Origin: Clostridium cavendishii DSM 21758
GTDB lineage: Bacteria; Bacillota; Clostridia; Clostridiales; Clostridiaceae
NCBI RefSeq assembly: GCF_900141845.1
Contig: NZ_FQZB01000007.1
Coordinates: 1-64,000 of the forward strand
Reading direction: 5' to 3'
DNA: 64,000 bases
Within the stretch, counting starts at the first letter, position 1. Each line of letters opens with the position of its first letter. Of this stretch, positions 63,929 through 64,000 are shown piece after piece. Under the pieces are notes generated by a model. That model did no database searches and was not told the origin of the DNA. It saw only the letters and a program-made list of their open reading frames with translations. A program made the translations under genes and the position numbers.

Positions 63929-64000
63929 ATGAAAAAGAAAATTAGGATAGTCATAGCTTTAACTGTAATTATATCATTATTTAATATTATTGGGTTAAAT
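63929..64000 (+). CDS. Start of a secreted or membrane protein, cut by the window end
   Basis: AAAAGGAG lies 8 nt before the ATG at 63929. The 24 visible codons read MKKKIRIVIALTVIISLFNI and on, a typical signal peptide or first membrane helix with a Lys-rich start. The frame stays open to the end of the window. The product cannot be named. It follows the BMC terminator and is probably a separate gene. Confidence 0.6.
   Translation, partial: MKKKIRIVIALTVIISLFNIIGLN

Overview
The window is AT-rich DNA (about 30 percent G+C by eye) with strong AGGAGG ribosome binding sites, AT-rich stem-loop terminators, a PolC-type replicative polymerase and a glycine riboswitch. All of this fits a Bacillota chromosome, most likely a fermentative Clostridium of the sensu stricto group. 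I saw no rRNA, tRNA, CRISPR array, transposase or phage gene.

Positions 1-14.4 kb hold accessory functions. There is the tail of a BspA-like leucine-rich-repeat protein and a Maf/DUF115 flagellin-glycosylation type protein. Next, on the minus strand, is a compact RiPP-like locus: a cysteine desulfurase fused to a PatA/PatG-type subtilisin protease, followed by three small Cys-rich peptides, two of them absent from a 60-codon ORF scan. A mannosylglycerate catabolic module follows: RpiR-type regulator, MngA-like PTS EIIABC, MngB-like alpha-mannosidase and glycerate kinase.

Positions 14.6-30 kb hold a methyltransferase, a small zinc-ribbon protein, deoR with nupC (with a recognisable DeoR operator and promoter), a TetR regulator divergent from an amidohydrolase, a tandem glycine riboswitch ahead of a CycA-like transporter, a tRNA-dihydrouridine synthase and polC. 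Positions 29.9-45.9 kb hold a MerR regulator next to an EFR1 flavodoxin/ferredoxin gene with a MerR-type promoter, a broken fliB (flagellin lysine methylase), a BceRSAB-like peptide-sensing and detoxification module, an ECF S component, a DUF445 gene pair, a serine hydrolase, an Lrp regulator, aspartate 4-decarboxylase and a GNAT acetyltransferase.

Positions 46.1-63.7 kb form a complete glycyl-radical bacterial microcompartment (BMC) locus for choline. It has a PduQ-like alcohol dehydrogenase, a MerR regulator with a GyrI-like effector region, a DMT transporter with a small partner, and then a 16-gene operon. The glycyl-radical enzyme carries the CutC active-site residues at the same numbers I recall for Desulfovibrio alaskensis CutC (Y208, D216, F395, C489, E491, G821). 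Choline would be cleaved inside the shell to trimethylamine and acetaldehyde. Acetaldehyde would then go to acetyl-CoA (aldehyde dehydrogenase) and acetyl phosphate (PduL), or to ethanol (alcohol dehydrogenase).

The observations most worth a second look are: the desulfurase-PatG fusion with its three CX3C/CX3C precursor peptides; the second BMC aldehyde dehydrogenase, which aligns without gaps to the first but has Ser at the catalytic Cys251 position; and the pair of 20-bp-spacer promoters with a shared CCC/GGG dyad, which suggest that one MerR activator controls both the transporter and the BMC operon.
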